From Amycolatopsis mongoliensis (GTDB taxonomy: Bacteria > Actinomycetota > Actinomycetes > Mycobacteriales > Pseudonocardiaceae), in NCBI RefSeq assembly GCF_030285665.1, contig NZ_CP127295.1, positions 4,154,001 through 4,218,000 of the forward strand: a stretch of DNA of 64,000 nt, in the 5' to 3' direction. Under the pieces are notes generated by a model. That model was not told the DNA's origin, searched no databases, and saw nothing but the letters and a program-made list of their open reading frames with translations. Made by a program: the position numbers and the translations under genes. This document shows positions 41,018 to 50,589 of the stretch, piece after piece (positions within the stretch are counted from its first letter, which is position 1; every line of letters begins with the position of its first letter).

Positions 41018-42448
41018 ATGGCGCACCCCGCGGGCCCCAGGCACGCCGACGTCTACCCCCACGCCGACACCTCCGGGCTCCAGCCGTCGGGGGCCGAGGA
41101 GCTCGACAAGCTGCCCGCGAAGGTGTGGCCCCGCAACACCTTCCGCGCCGCCGACGGCATCGTGCGGATCGCCGGGGTCGACGTCCGCGAGCTCGCCGAG
41201 AAGCACGGCACGCCCCTGTTCGTGGTCGACGAGGCCGACTTCAAGTCCCGCTGCGCGGACTACGCCGAGGCGTTCGACGACCCGTCGCTCGTGCACTACG
41301 CGTCGAAGGCGTTCCTGTCCATCGAGATCGCCCGCTGGGTGGCCGAGCAGGGGCTGAGCCTCGACGTCTGCAGCGGCGGCGAGCTCGCCGTGGCGCAGCG
41401 CGCGAACTTCCCGGCCGAGCGGATCACCTTCCACGGCAACAACAAGTCGCCCGCGGAGCTCGAAGCCGCGGTCGTCGCCGGCGTGGGCACGATCGTGCTC
41501 GACTCCTACTTCGAGATCGCCCGGCTGGCCGACATCGCCGCCCGCCACGACGTCGCGCAGGCGGTGCTCATCCGGGTCACCGTCGGCGTCGAGGCGCACA
41601 CCCACGAGTTCATCGCGACCGCCCACGAGGACCAGAAGTTCGGGTTCTCGCTGGCTTCCGGCGACGCCGCCGAGGCGGTGCGCCGGGTGCTCAACGCGCG
41701 TTCGCTCAAGCTCGTCGGCCTGCACAGCCACATCGGCTCGCAGATCTTCGACGCCGACGGCTTCGAGGTCGCCGCCCGCCGGGTCGTCGGGCTGCTCGCC
41801 GACCTGGCCAAGGAGCACGGCCCCGAGCTGCTCGACCAGCTGAGCCTGGTCGACCTCGGCGGCGGCTTCGGCATCGCCTACACCGAGAAGGACAACCCGC
41901 CCCCGCCGGCGCAGATGATCACGCAGATCCGCGAGATCGTCCGCAAGGAGTGCGCGTACGCGGGCCTGCCGGTGCCGCGCATCGCCGGTGAGCCCGGCCG
42001 CGCCATCGCCGGCCCCGGCACGGTCACGCTGTACGAGGTCGGCACCATCAAGGACGTCTCGCTCGGCGACGACCTGTCGCGCCGGTACGTCAGCGTCGAC
42101 GGCGGGATGAGTGACAACATCCGGACCGCGCTGTACGACGCGGTGTACGACGTCCGGCTGGTTTCCCGGTCCGCGAGTGAGAACGAGCAGCCGGTGCAGG
42201 CCGTGCTGTCCCGGGTCGTGGGAAAACACTGTGAGTCCGGCGACATCGTCGTACGAGACTGCTGGCTGCCCGACACGCTGGCTCCCGGCGACCTGCTGGC
42301 GGTCGCGGCGACCGGTGCCTACTGCTACTCGATGGCGAGCACGTACAACCGGCAGCCGCGGCCGGCCGTGGTCGCCGTGCGCAACGGCGGCTCGCGGCTG
42401 CTGCTGCGGCGCGAGACGACCGACGACATGCTGCGCCTGGAGGTCTGA
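41018..42448 (+). CDS. lysA: Diaminopimelate decarboxylase
   Basis: PLP enzyme that converts meso-diaminopimelate to lysine, the last step of lysine synthesis. The 476-residue fold-type III barrel has the Schiff-base lysine K97 in VHYASKAF, then [18 protein letters not shown] and a late CESGDIV with the catalytic cysteine. An N-terminal extension of about 40 residues is typical of actinobacterial LysA. It lies 3 bp after argS and 5 bp before hom. Confidence 0.97.
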   Translation: MAHPAGPRHADVYPHADTSGLQPSGAEELDKLPAKVWPRNTFRAADGIVRIAGVDVRELAEKHGTPLFVVDEADFKSRCADYAEAFDDPSLVHYASKAFLSIEIARWVAEQGLSLDVCSGGELAVAQRANFPAERITFHGNNKSPAELEAAVVAGVGTIVLDSYFEIARLADIAARHDVAQAVLIRVTVGVEAHTHEFIATAHEDQKFGFSLASGDAAEAVRRVLNARSLKLVGLHSHIGSQIFDADGFEVAARRVVGLLADLAKEHGPELLDQLSLVDLGGGFGIAYTEKDNPPPPAQMITQIREIVRKECAYAGLPVPRIAGEPGRAIAGPGTVTLYEVGTIKDVSLGDDLSRRYVSVDGGMSDNIRTALYDAVYDVRLVSRSASENEQPVQAVLSRVVGKHCESGDIVVRDCWLPDTLAPGDLLAVAATGAYCYSMASTYNRQPRPAVVAVRNGGSRLLLRRETTDDMLRLEV

Positions 42449-42453
42449 ACACT

Positions 42454-43767
42454 GTGGCTGCCCCAGAGGAACGGCGGGCCGTCAAGGTCGCCCTGCTCGG
42501 CTGCGGAACCGTCGGCGGCGAGGTCGCCCGGCTGCTCTCCGAGCAGGCCGGTGAGCTGGCCGCACGGGCGGGTGTGCCGGTCGAGCTGGCCGGCATCGCC
42601 GTCCGCCGCCCGGACAAGCACCCCGAGCTGCCGCCGGAGCTGCTGACCGCCGACGCCGAGAAGCTCGTGACCAGCGACGAAGTCGACGTCGTCGTCGAGC
42701 TGGTCGGCGGCATCGAGCCGGTGCGCGGCTGGCTGCTGGCCGCGCTGAAGGCCGGGAAGTCCGTCGTCACGGCGAACAAGGCCCTGCTCGCCGAGCACTC
42801 CGCCGACCTGTTCGAGGCGGCCGACGCCGCGGGTGCCGACCTCTACTTCGAGGCCGCGGTCGCCGGGGCCATCCCGCTGCTGCGCCCGCTGCGCGAATCC
42901 CTCGCGGGCGACCGGATCACGCGCGTGATGGGCATCGTCAACGGCACCACGAACTACATCCTGTCCGCGATGGACTCGACCGGCGCCGGCTACGCCGAAA
43001 CGCTCGACGAGGCCAGCCGCCTCGGGTACGCCGAGGCCGACCCGACCGCCGACGTCGACGGCTACGACGCCGCGTCGAAGGCCGCGATCCTCGCGTCGCT
43101 GGCCTTCCACACGCGGGTGACCGCCTCCGACGTGCACCGCGAGGGCATCGCCGACGTCACCGCCGCCGACCTCGGCGCGGCCCGGATGCTCGGCCGCACG
43201 GTCAAGCTCCTGGCGATCTGCGAGCGCGTGACCGACGACGACGGCGTCGAGTCGGTCTCGGCCCGCGTGCACCCGGTGATGATCCCGCGCAGCCACCAGC
43301 TGGCCGGGGTCGGCGGCGCGTTCAACGCCGTCTACGTCGAGGCCGACGCCGCCGGTGAGCTGATGTTCTACGGCCAGGGCGCGGGCGGCGCGCCGACCGC
43401 GAGCGCGGTGCTCGGCGACCTCGTCGCGGTGGCCCGCAACCTGGTGGCCGGCGGCCGCGGCCCGCGCGAGTCCGCGCACGCGGCGCTGCCGGTGCGGCCG
43501 ATGGGCCAGACCCCGACCCGGTACCACGTAAGCCTTTCCGTGGCCGACCGCGCCGGGGTGCTCGCCCAGGTGGCGCAGGCGTTCGCCGGGCACGGCGTCA
43601 GCATCGCGGCCGTGCGGCAGAGCGACGTCGGCGACCGCGCGAGCCTCGTCGTCGTGACGCACCAGGCGCCCGACGCGGCCTTGCAGTCCACTGTGGACGA
43701 GATCGCGAAGCTCGACGTCGTCCACGAAGTTGTCAGCGTGATGCGCGTGGAAGGCGAAGACCAGTGA
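42454..43767 (+). CDS. hom: Homoserine dehydrogenase
   Basis: NAD(P)-dependent reduction of aspartate semialdehyde to homoserine. The 437-residue protein has the Rossmann motif [15 protein letters not shown], the catalytic block [11 protein letters not shown] and [21 protein letters not shown]-terminal ACT domain (about 355-437, [28 protein letters not shown]) is present. The ACT domain is the usual site of threonine feedback inhibition. The stop overlaps thrC by 4 bp. Confidence 0.97.
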   Translation: MAAPEERRAVKVALLGCGTVGGEVARLLSEQAGELAARAGVPVELAGIAVRRPDKHPELPPELLTADAEKLVTSDEVDVVVELVGGIEPVRGWLLAALKAGKSVVTANKALLAEHSADLFEAADAAGADLYFEAAVAGAIPLLRPLRESLAGDRITRVMGIVNGTTNYILSAMDSTGAGYAETLDEASRLGYAEADPTADVDGYDAASKAAILASLAFHTRVTASDVHREGIADVTAADLGAARMLGRTVKLLAICERVTDDDGVESVSARVHPVMIPRSHQLAGVGGAFNAVYVEADAAGELMFYGQGAGGAPTASAVLGDLVAVARNLVAGGRGPRESAHAALPVRPMGQTPTRYHVSLSVADRAGVLAQVAQAFAGHGVSIAAVRQSDVGDRASLVVVTHQAPDAALQSTVDEIAKLDVVHEVVSVMRVEGEDQ

Positions 43768-44825
43768 GCAGCCAGCCGTGGCCGGGAATCATCGAGGCGT
43801 ACCGGGACCGCGTCCCGGTGCCGGACGGGGCGCAGGTCGTCACGCTCGGGGAGGGCAACACGCCGCTGCTGCCCGCGCGGCACCTGTCGGAGCTGACCGG
43901 CTGCGAGGTCCACCTCAAGGTCGAGGGCGCCAACCCGACGGGCTCGTTCAAGGACCGCGGGATGACCGTGGCCATCACGCACGCGCTCGCGAGCGGGCTC
44001 AAGGCGGTGATCTGCGCGTCGACCGGCAACACGTCCGCCTCGGCCGCGGCCTACGCCGCCCGCGCCGGCCTCACCTGCGCCGTGCTGGTGCCGCAGGGCA
44101 AGATCGCGCTGGGCAAGCTCGCCCAGGCCGTCCTGCACGGCGCCCGGATCCTGCAGGTCGACGGCAACTTCGACGACTGCCTCGAGCTGGCCCGCAAGAC
44201 CGCGGCCGACTACCCGGTGACGCTGGTCAACTCGGTCAACCCGGTGCGCATCGCCGGCCAGAAGACCGCGGCGTTCGAAATCTGCGACGTGCTGGGTGAG
44301 GCGCCGGACATCCACTGCCTGCCGGTCGGCAACGCCGGGAACATCACCGCCTACTGGGCGGGGTATTCGGAGTACGCGGCCGACGATGTGGTGAAGAACA
44401 CCCCGCGGATGTTCGGCTTCCAGGCGGCCGGCGCGGCGCCGCTGGTGCTGGGCGAGCCGGTGCGCGACCCGGACACGATCGCGACGGCGATCCGGATCGG
44501 CAGTCCGGCTTCGTGGACCGCCGCCGTCAAGGCGAAAGACGCTTCCGACGGGCTCTTCGAGGCCGTCACGGACGAGAAGATCCTCGAGGCCTACCGGCTG
44601 CTGGCCGGGCGCGAAGGCGTGTTCGTCGAACCGGCGTCGGCCACCAGCGTGGCCGGCCTGCTGGCCACGGCCGCCGACGGCCGGCTGCCGCGCGGGTCGC
44701 GCGTCGTCTGCACGGTCACCGGGCACGGCCTGAAGGACCCGCAGACGGCTCTGGCGGGCAACGTCGAGGTCGAACCCCTCGCGGTGGACCCCTCGGCGGT
44801 CGCGGCGGCGCTGGACCTGCGGTGA
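43764..44825 (+). CDS. thrC: Threonine synthase
   Basis: PLP enzyme that turns O-phosphohomoserine into threonine. The 353-residue protein binds PLP through K63 in [11 protein letters not shown] glycine-rich phosphate loop (LPVGNAGNI) and ASTGNTSAS follow. Length matches the short actinobacterial ThrC type. It overlaps hom at its start and thrB at its end by 4 bp each, so threonine enzymes should be made in concert. Confidence 0.97.
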   Translation: MSSQPWPGIIEAYRDRVPVPDGAQVVTLGEGNTPLLPARHLSELTGCEVHLKVEGANPTGSFKDRGMTVAITHALASGLKAVICASTGNTSASAAAYAARAGLTCAVLVPQGKIALGKLAQAVLHGARILQVDGNFDDCLELARKTAADYPVTLVNSVNPVRIAGQKTAAFEICDVLGEAPDIHCLPVGNAGNITAYWAGYSEYAADDVVKNTPRMFGFQAAGAAPLVLGEPVRDPDTIATAIRIGSPASWTAAVKAKDASDGLFEAVTDEKILEAYRLLAGREGVFVEPASATSVAGLLATAADGRLPRGSRVVCTVTGHGLKDPQTALAGNVEVEPLAVDPSAVAAALDLR

Positions 44826-45709
44826 GCGGCGGGTTCAAGGTCACCGTCCCGGCGTCGACGGCGAACCTCGGGCCGGGCTTCGACGCGTTCGGCATGGCGC
44901 TGGGCCTGTACGACGTCGTCGAGGTGCGGGTCACCGACGCCGGGCTCAAGGTCGAGGTCGTCGACGCCGGCGCGGGCGGGGTCGAAGACGTTCCCACCGA
45001 CGAAACCCACCTCGTCGTGCGGGCCATCCGGCGGACCTGCGCGCACCTCGGCGTCGAGCCGCCGGGCCTGCACCTGCGCTGCTCCAACGCGATCCCGCAC
45101 GCCCGCGGGCTCGGCTCGTCGGCGGCCGCGGTGGTCTCCGGCGTCGCCGCCGGGTACGCGCTGGCGGGCCGGGAGCTCGACGCGTTCGGCGCGCTGCAGC
45201 TGGCCGCCGGCTTCGAAGGCCACGCCGACAACGCCGCGGCGAGCCTGTTCGGCGGCCTCGTCGTGGCCTGGTGCCAAGGCGCGGAGTTCCACGCCGAGCG
45301 GCTCGTGCCGCACGAGGCGATCCGGCCGGTCGTCGCGGTGCCGTCGGTGCGCTCGGCCACCGCGACCACGCGCGGCCTGCTGCCGGCGACCGTGCCGCAC
45401 GCCGACGCCGCGCACAACGCCGGGCGCGCCGCGCTCGCCGTGCACGCCCTGACGGCGAAGCCGGAGCTGTTGCTCGCGGCCACCGAAGACCGCTTGCACC
45501 AGCACTACCGGGCCCCCGCCTACCCGGCGAGCGGCGAGCTGGTGGCGACGCTGCGTGCACACGGAGTCGCCGCGGCCGTCTCCGGCGCGGGTCCCACCGT
45601 GCTCGCGCTGACCACGACGGGAATACTGCCGCCGGGGGTCGACGTTGAGGGTTTTGACGTCTTCGAGCTGCCCGTGGATCTCACGGGTGTGCAGGTTGCG
45701 GCTCAGTAA
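44822..45709 (+). CDS. thrB: Homoserine kinase
   Basis: GHMP-family kinase that phosphorylates homoserine for ThrC. The 295-residue protein has [17 protein letters not shown] at the N-terminus, the ATP loop [11 protein letters not shown] (about 93-103) and the C-terminal [14 protein letters not shown]. The GTG start overlaps the thrC stop. It is the last gene of the aspartate-family operon; rho has its own promoter behind it. Confidence 0.97.
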   Translation: MSGGFKVTVPASTANLGPGFDAFGMALGLYDVVEVRVTDAGLKVEVVDAGAGGVEDVPTDETHLVVRAIRRTCAHLGVEPPGLHLRCSNAIPHARGLGSSAAAVVSGVAAGYALAGRELDAFGALQLAAGFEGHADNAAASLFGGLVVAWCQGAEFHAERLVPHEAIRPVVAVPSVRSATATTRGLLPATVPHADAAHNAGRAALAVHALTAKPELLLAATEDRLHQHYRAPAYPASGELVATLRAHGVAAAVSGAGPTVLALTTTGILPPGVDVEGFDVFELPVDLTGVQVAAQ

Positions 45710-45758
45710 AGGGTGGGTCACGTGCCTGCGCTCGGGGCCGCCACGCGGGGGGTGGTTG

Positions 45759-45787
45759 TTGCACCCGGCACCCGCGCGGTCTACCCT
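45759..45787 (+). promoter_or_regulatory. Promoter of rho
   Basis: TTGCAC (45759-45764) and TACCCT (45782-45787) are spaced 17 bp apart, a good housekeeping promoter. It lies 50 bp after thrB and more than 300 bp before the rho start codon. Confidence 0.65.
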
Positions 45788-45793
45788 CGGGGG

Positions 45794-46110
45794 CGTTCGA
45801 TCACCGTGCGTTTCCGCACCCGATGCCGGTCCTCTGGGATCGCATCCTTCGTCGATCCGCCGAATCCGCACCGCCTGGCAAGCGGGGTAACGCGGAGGGA
45901 CGCAGGCGGGTTTCCGGTTTCGGCGGTGCCGAATTTCGTGTCCTCCGAATGGAGGACGCAAACCCCTGTGGTGGAGGCGCTCCAGCTGTGTTTCGCACGG
46001 CCGAAGAGCTCATCTCTCGTATCGGGGGGCAGTTACGCCGGTTCGCGATCAGAAGCGAGCGGCAGTCCGCTGATCCGCCTGGAGGCGTGGATCGGTCAGG
46101 AAGGACATGT
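45794..46110 (+). other. Long 5' leader of rho
   Basis: About 317 nt separate the predicted transcription start from GTG 46111. The leader contains a clean hairpin (GTCCTCC-GAAT-GGAGGAC, 45940-45957) and smaller paired stretches, for example near 45970-45990. It happens to stay open in the rho frame, but it has no ribosome site and no homology to Rho, so I read it as untranslated. Such leaders allow Rho to terminate its own transcript. Confidence 0.5.
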
Positions 46111-48090
46111 GTGAGCAACACCGATCTTTTGAGCGACGTGGGTAGCAGCGCCGCGGAGTCGAACGGCACCACCCCCGCTCCCAAGAAGACGGTCGGCGGG
46201 TTGACCGGGAAGACCGTGGCGGAACTGCGTTCGCTGGCTGGGGAGCTCGGCGTCGGTGAGACGACGGGCATGCGCAAGGGCGACCTGATCGCCGCGATCC
46301 GTGAGCGTCAGGGCAAGTCTCGCAAGCGTGCGGCTGCCGAGACCCTGCCGCTGGAGGGCGTCGGCGAGCCGGTGAAGGCCCCGAAGCGCGAGCCGAAGGC
46401 CGAGGCGCCGTCGGCGCCGGCCGAGGCCAAGCCGGAGCCGAAGGCCGAGGCCCCCGTGGCGAGCGCCCCGGCGGTGGACGCCCCGCCGCAGGCCGAGCGC
46501 CCGCAGCAGGACAAGCAGGACGGCCAGCAGGGCCAGGACGGCCAGCCCGAGGAGGGCGGCCGCGGCCGGCGTCGTCGCGGCTCGAACCGCGCCGCCGGGT
46601 CGCCCGAGGGCCAGGGTGGTGGCGACCGTCAGCAGCAGGGTGACCGCCAGGGCGGCGGGGACCGGCAGCAGGGCGACCGCCAGCAGGGCCAGGGTGGTGG
46701 CGGGAGCAACCGCGACCAGCAGCGCCAGGGCGGCGGCCGCAGCGACAACCGCCAGGACGGCAACCGCCAGCGCAACCAGCAGGACGGCGGTGGCCGCGGC
46801 CAGGACAACCGCGACAACCGCGCCCAGCAGCAGGACGACGACGAGGAAGGCGGCCGCCGCGGCCGTCGCTTCCGCGACCGTCGTCGCCGGGGCAGTGGCG
46901 GCGGCCAGCGCGACGCCGGCTCGCCGGACACCGAGATCCGCGAGGACGACGTCCTGCTGCCCGTCGCGGGCATCCTGGACGTGCTCGACAACTACGCGTT
47001 CGTGCGGACCTCCGGCTACCTCGCCGGCCCGAACGACGTGTACGTCTCGCTTTCGCTGGTCCGCAAGTACGGCCTGCGCCGCGGTGACGCCATCACCGGC
47101 GTCGTGCGCCAGCCGCGTGACGGCGAGCAGCAGCGGCAGAAGTTCAACCCGCTGGTGCGCGTCGACTCGATCAACGGCCTGGAGCCGGACGAGGCCAAGC
47201 GGCGTCCCGACTTCACCAAGCTGACCCCGCTGTACCCGAACGAGCGGCTGCGCCTCGAGACCGAGTCGCACAAGCTCACGACCCGCGTGATCGACCTGAT
47301 CATGCCGGTCGGCAAGGGGCAGCGCGCCCTGATCGTGTCGCCGCCGAAGGCCGGTAAGACCACGATCATGCAGGACATCGCGAACGCGATCTCCACGAAC
47401 AACCCCGAGTGCCACCTGATGGTCGTCCTGGTCGACGAGCGTCCGGAAGAGGTCACCGACATGCAGCGCTCGGTGAAGGGCGAGGTCATCGCCTCGACCT
47501 TCGACCGGCCGCCGTCCGACCACACGTCGGTCGCGGAGCTGTCGATCGAGCGGGCCAAGCGCCTGGTCGAGATGGGCCACGACGTCGTCGTGCTGCTCGA
47601 CTCGATCACCCGGCTCGGCCGCGCGTACAACCTGGCGGCCCCGGCGTCCGGCCGGATCCTGTCCGGTGGTGTCGACTCGACCGCGCTCTACCCGCCGAAG
47701 CGGTTCCTCGGCGCGGCGCGCAACATCGAGAACGGCGGCTCGCTGACCATCTTCGCCACGGCGATGGTGGAGACCGGCTCGACGATGGACACGGTCATCT
47801 TCGAGGAGTTCAAGGGCACCGGTAACGCGGAGCTCAAGCTCGACCGGAAGATCGCCGAGCGCCGCGTGTTCCCGGCGGTCGACGTCAACCCGTCCGGTAC
47901 CCGCAAGGACGAGCTGCTGCTCTCGCCGGACGAGCTCGCGGTCACCGTGAAGCTGAGCCGGGTGCTGCACGCACTCGACTCGCAGCAGGCCATCGACCTG
48001 CTGATCTCGCGGCTGCGGAAGACGAAGACCAACGTCGAGTTCCTGATGCAGGTCTCGAAGACCGCCCTCGGTGGCGGCGAGGACGACTGA
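46111..48090 (+). CDS. rho: Transcription termination factor Rho
   Basis: Hexameric RNA helicase/ATPase that ends transcripts. The 659-residue protein has an N-terminal helical domain (LTGKTVAELRSLAGELGVGETTGMRKGDLIAAIRE), then a disordered insert of about 200 residues (75-276) rich in Gly, Gln, Arg, Asp and Asn. The cold-shock RNA-binding fold (LLPVAGILDVLDNYAFVRTSGY) and the ATPase core follow, with P-loop SPPKAGKTT at 410-418 and the VLLDSITRLGRAYN block. GTG 46111 follows GGAAGGA. The insert is typical of actinobacteria but very polar here. Confidence 0.97.
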   Translation: MSNTDLLSDVGSSAAESNGTTPAPKKTVGGLTGKTVAELRSLAGELGVGETTGMRKGDLIAAIRERQGKSRKRAAAETLPLEGVGEPVKAPKREPKAEAPSAPAEAKPEPKAEAPVASAPAVDAPPQAERPQQDKQDGQQGQDGQPEEGGRGRRRRGSNRAAGSPEGQGGGDRQQQGDRQGGGDRQQGDRQQGQGGGGSNRDQQRQGGGRSDNRQDGNRQRNQQDGGGRGQDNRDNRAQQQDDDEEGGRRGRRFRDRRRRGSGGGQRDAGSPDTEIREDDVLLPVAGILDVLDNYAFVRTSGYLAGPNDVYVSLSLVRKYGLRRGDAITGVVRQPRDGEQQRQKFNPLVRVDSINGLEPDEAKRRPDFTKLTPLYPNERLRLETESHKLTTRVIDLIMPVGKGQRALIVSPPKAGKTTIMQDIANAISTNNPECHLMVVLVDERPEEVTDMQRSVKGEVIASTFDRPPSDHTSVAELSIERAKRLVEMGHDVVVLLDSITRLGRAYNLAAPASGRILSGGVDSTALYPPKRFLGAARNIENGGSLTIFATAMVETGSTMDTVIFEEFKGTGNAELKLDRKIAERRVFPAVDVNPSGTRKDELLLSPDELAVTVKLSRVLHALDSQQAIDLLISRLRKTKTNVEFLMQVSKTALGGGEDD

Positions 48091-48096
48091 GCAAGT

Positions 48097-48147
48097 CCGT
48101 GAAGGCCTCCTTACCGGCGCAAGAAGCCGGTAAGGAGGCCTTCACGG
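48097..48147. terminator. Long stem-loop after rho
   Basis: Perfect 22-bp stem (arm begins CCGTGAAGGCCTCC) with a 7-nt loop, starting 6 bp after the rho stop. There is no T tract. It shares the layout and the trailing GCGTTCG with the stem-loops at 16935 and 56836 but has a different stem sequence. Confidence 0.65.
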
Positions 48148-48280
48148 CGTTCGGAATACCTGGTCAGCGGGGTGCGTTCCAGTGATCGTCTGCCCGTCTG
48201 GCAGAATTACCCGCTGAAGTCCGGCGCCGGTTCACCCCACGAGCACGACTGGGGACCCGGAGCCAACGAGAGAGGACACC

Positions 48281-48511
48281 ATGAAGAGCGGTATTCACCC
48301 CGAGTACGTGGTCACGAACGTGAACTGCGACTGCGGAAACAGCTTCACCACGCGCAGCACCAAGACCAGCGGCAACATCCACGTCGAGATCTGCTCGAAC
48401 TGCCACCCGTTCTACACGGGCAAGCAGAAGATCATGGACACCGGTGGCCGGGTCGCGCGCTTCGAGGCTCGCTACGGCAAGCGTCAGAAGAAGGACGCCG
48501 ACGCCAAGTAG
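48281..48511 (+). CDS. rpmE: 50S ribosomal protein L31 (zinc-binding type)
   Basis: A 76-residue large-subunit protein of the zinc-containing C+ type: cysteines 16, 18, 38 and 41 form the CxC/CxxC set ([22 protein letters not shown]). GAGAGGA stands before the ATG. It has its own short leader after the rho stem-loop, with a CAGAAT -10-like box near 48202. A classical terminator follows. C+ L31 often has a zinc-free paralogue elsewhere; none is in this window. Confidence 0.97.
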   Translation: MKSGIHPEYVVTNVNCDCGNSFTTRSTKTSGNIHVEICSNCHPFYTGKQKIMDTGGRVARFEARYGKRQKKDADAK

Positions 48512-48520
48512 CTTTTTTCA

Positions 48521-48557
48521 CGGCGCCCACCCGCACGCGCGGGTGGGCGCCGTTTCT
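48521..48557 (+). terminator. Rho-independent terminator of rpmE
   Basis: A 14-bp perfect stem (arm CGGCGCCCACCCGC) with an ACGC loop is followed directly by TTTCTT. It starts 9 bp after the rpmE stop. This is the only hairpin in the window with a clear T tract. Confidence 0.85.
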
Positions 48558-48587
48558 TGTCTTGACCCGGGCTGAGAGGTGGCAGAG

Positions 48588-49658
48588 GTGGATTCGAGCT
48601 CGCTCAAGGGGCTGCTCGCCGAACACGCGGAGCTGGAGACCCAGCTGGCGGACCCGGCGGTGCACGCCGACCAGGCGCGCGCCCGCAAGCTCGGCCGCCG
48701 CTACGCCGAGCTGACGCCGGTGGTGCGTGCCGTCCACGAGCTGGACACCGTTCGCGACGATCTCGCGGCCGCGCGGGAGATGGCTTCGGAGGACGCGGAG
48801 TTCGCCGCCGAGGCCGAGCAGCTGAGCGCGCGGATCCCCGAGCTGGAGTCGAAGCTCACCGAACTGCTGCTGCCGCGCGACCCGTACGACGGCTCCGACG
48901 TCGTGATGGAGATCAAGTCCGGCGAAGGCGGCGAGGAGTCGGCCCTGTTCGCCGGCGACCTGCTGCGGATGTACCTGCGCTACGCCGAGCGCCACGGCTG
49001 GAAGGCCGAGGTCCTCGACTCAGTCGACTCCGACCTGGGCGGCTTCAAGGACGTCACGCTGTCGATCAAGACCAAGTCGGTCGTCCCCGACGGCGTCTGG
49101 TCCCGGCTGAAGTTCGAGGGCGGCGTGCACCGCGTCCAGCGCGTGCCGGCGACCGAGTCGCAGGGCCGGATCCACACGTCGGCGTCCGGGGTGCTGATCT
49201 ACCCGGAGCCGGAGGAGGTCGAGGTCGAGATCGACCCGAACGACCTGCGCATCGACGTGTTCCGGTCCTCGGGCCCGGGCGGCCAGAGCGTCAACACGAC
49301 GGACTCGGCGGTCCGGATCACCCACCTGCCGACGGGCATCGTCGTGTCCTGCCAGAACGAGAAGTCCCAGATCCAGAACCGCGCGCGGGCCCTGCAGGTG
49401 CTGCAGGCCCGGCTGCAGGCGGTCGCGGAGGAAGAGGCGGCGGCGAAGGCGTCGGACGCCCGCAAGTCCCAGGTCCGCACGGTCGACCGGTCGGAGCGGA
49501 TCCGGACGTACAACTTCCCGGAGAACCGCATCTCGGACCACCGGGTCAACTACAAGGCGTACAACCTGGACCAGGTCCTCGACGGGGACCTGGACGGCGT
49601 CCTCGACGCACTGGCGACGGCCGATCGCGAAGAGCGCCTGGCCGCTTCCGCCGGCTGA
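48588..49658 (+). CDS. prfA: Peptide chain release factor 1
   Basis: Class I release factor reading UAA and UAG. The 356-residue protein has the GGQ motif ([16 protein letters not shown], about residue 232) that triggers peptidyl-tRNA hydrolysis, and the anticodon-like region in the [19 protein letters not shown] block. GTG 48588 has GAGAGG 8 nt upstream; an in-frame GTG at 48579 would start inside that site. It ends in [19 protein letters not shown], as expected. The gene prmC, whose product methylates this GGQ glutamine, is 6 kb downstream. Confidence 0.96.
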   Translation: MDSSSLKGLLAEHAELETQLADPAVHADQARARKLGRRYAELTPVVRAVHELDTVRDDLAAAREMASEDAEFAAEAEQLSARIPELESKLTELLLPRDPYDGSDVVMEIKSGEGGEESALFAGDLLRMYLRYAERHGWKAEVLDSVDSDLGGFKDVTLSIKTKSVVPDGVWSRLKFEGGVHRVQRVPATESQGRIHTSASGVLIYPEPEEVEVEIDPNDLRIDVFRSSGPGGQSVNTTDSAVRITHLPTGIVVSCQNEKSQIQNRARALQVLQARLQAVAEEEAAAKASDARKSQVRTVDRSERIRTYNFPENRISDHRVNYKAYNLDQVLDGDLDGVLDALATADREERLAASAG

Positions 49659-49668
49659 CCCCGCAGCC

Positions 49669-49814
49669 GTGTCGACCTCCTGATCACGCGTGTCGACCCT
49701 CCGATCACGCGTGTCGACCGTTCGATCACCCCGCCCGCCGGCCGCCGTGTGCTCGGAAGGTCGACTCGCGTGATTCCCGGGTCGACACGCGTGATTGCGG
49801 GGTCGACACGGCAG
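49669..49814. repeat. Inverted arrays of 21-bp units
   Basis: Three direct units of 21 bp (starts 49669, 49690, 49711; core GTGTCGACCnnnnGATCACG) are followed, after 28 bp, by two inverted units (49759, 49780) and a partial third (49801). The whole could fold into a long hairpin. It lies between convergent prfA and a TetR gene. Period and core resemble the array at 17030-17110. Confidence 0.8.
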
Positions 49815-49829
49815 AGGCGGGCTCTCCGG

Positions 49830-50483
49830 TCAGGGGATTCCGGCTTCGATCTGGGCGATCTGGGCGGCGAGGAGTTCTTCGAACGCGGCGCGGCGGTCTT
49901 CCCCGAGGGGGCGCACCTCGCGGGCGAAGTGGGACAAGGCCGGGAAGCGTTCGGGGTCCGCGCCCAGCACCGCGACGCGGAACTGTTCCATGCCCTGCTC
50001 GTGCTCGGTGGGGGTCACCATGCTGACCCCGGCCTCGGAGGCGATCAACGCGGCGATGAGGATCGCGAGCCGGTGGTAGCGCGCCGGGATCTCTTCGTCG
50101 GGCAGCCCCGACGTGCGCAGCGCCTGCAGCACCTCTTCCATGACGAGCCGGGACCCGGCGCCGCCTGACGCGTAGCGTCCCCAGATCGCGGCGATCTGCG
50201 GGTGCCGGCCGAAAGCCTCCCGCAGGCGCAGCGCCGTGGCGGTGAGGCGCTGTTTCCAGTCGCCCTCGGGGCGGTAGCCGTCCATGGCGGCCACGAGGAT
50301 CCGGTCGGCGACCGCGCGCAGCAGTTCGGTCTTGTTGCGGAAGTGCCGGTAGAGGCTGGAGGAATCGGTCCCGAGCGCCGCGGCGAGCTTGCGCACGCTG
50401 AACGACTCGGCGTCGCCGGTGCGTAGGAGTTCCGCCGCCGTGTCCAGGATTTCTTCGGTCGACCAACGCCTTCGGCCCGTCAT
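49830..50483 (-). CDS. TetR-family regulator
   Basis: A 217-residue repressor with the helix-turn-helix SFSVRKLAAALGTDSSSLYRHFRNKTELLRAVADRIL and a TetR_C_1-type helical domain. It is divergent from a serine hydrolase gene. A 17-bp perfect inverted repeat lies within the hydrolase promoter, which makes that gene the likely target. Confidence 0.9.
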   Translation of the reverse strand: MTGRRRWSTEEILDTAAELLRTGDAESFSVRKLAAALGTDSSSLYRHFRNKTELLRAVADRILVAAMDGYRPEGDWKQRLTATALRLREAFGRHPQIAAIWGRYASGGAGSRLVMEEVLQALRTSGLPDEEIPARYHRLAILIAALIASEAGVSMVTPTEHEQGMEQFRVAVLGADPERFPALSHFAREVRPLGEDRRAAFEELLAAQIAQIEAGIP

Positions 50484-50521
50484 TTCGCCCCTCTCGTCCG
50501 GCGCCAGTCTAACCTATGCAC

Positions 50522-50549
50522 TTGCTGTTGCACGCACCGCGTGCATAAT
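50522..50549 (+). promoter_or_regulatory. Serine-hydrolase promoter with TetR-type operator
   Basis: TTGCTG (50522-50527) and CATAAT (50544-50549) are 16 bp apart. Between them lies TGCACGC-ACC-GCGTGCA (50529-50545), a perfect 7-3-7 inverted repeat. Repressor binding would exclude polymerase. Confidence 0.65.
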
Positions 50550-50589
50550 GAGGACAACTGGCTCCCAGGATCGAGAAAGGACTCCTGAC

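Noticed and set aside
39212..42229. A minus-strand open frame of about 1,000 codons opposite argS and lysA.
   Set aside because: It is the antisense shadow of two housekeeping genes with normal third-position bias; no domain is visible.
45823..46110. N-terminal extension of Rho to an ATG-like start in the leader.
   Set aside because: It has no ribosome site, no similarity to Rho and no need: GTG 46111 has a strong GGAAGGA site.
46096..47970. A minus-strand open frame opposite rho, with hydrophobic-looking runs.
   Set aside because: The Leu/Ala/Val runs are the complement of the Gln/Gly/Asp-rich Rho insert, not membrane helices.
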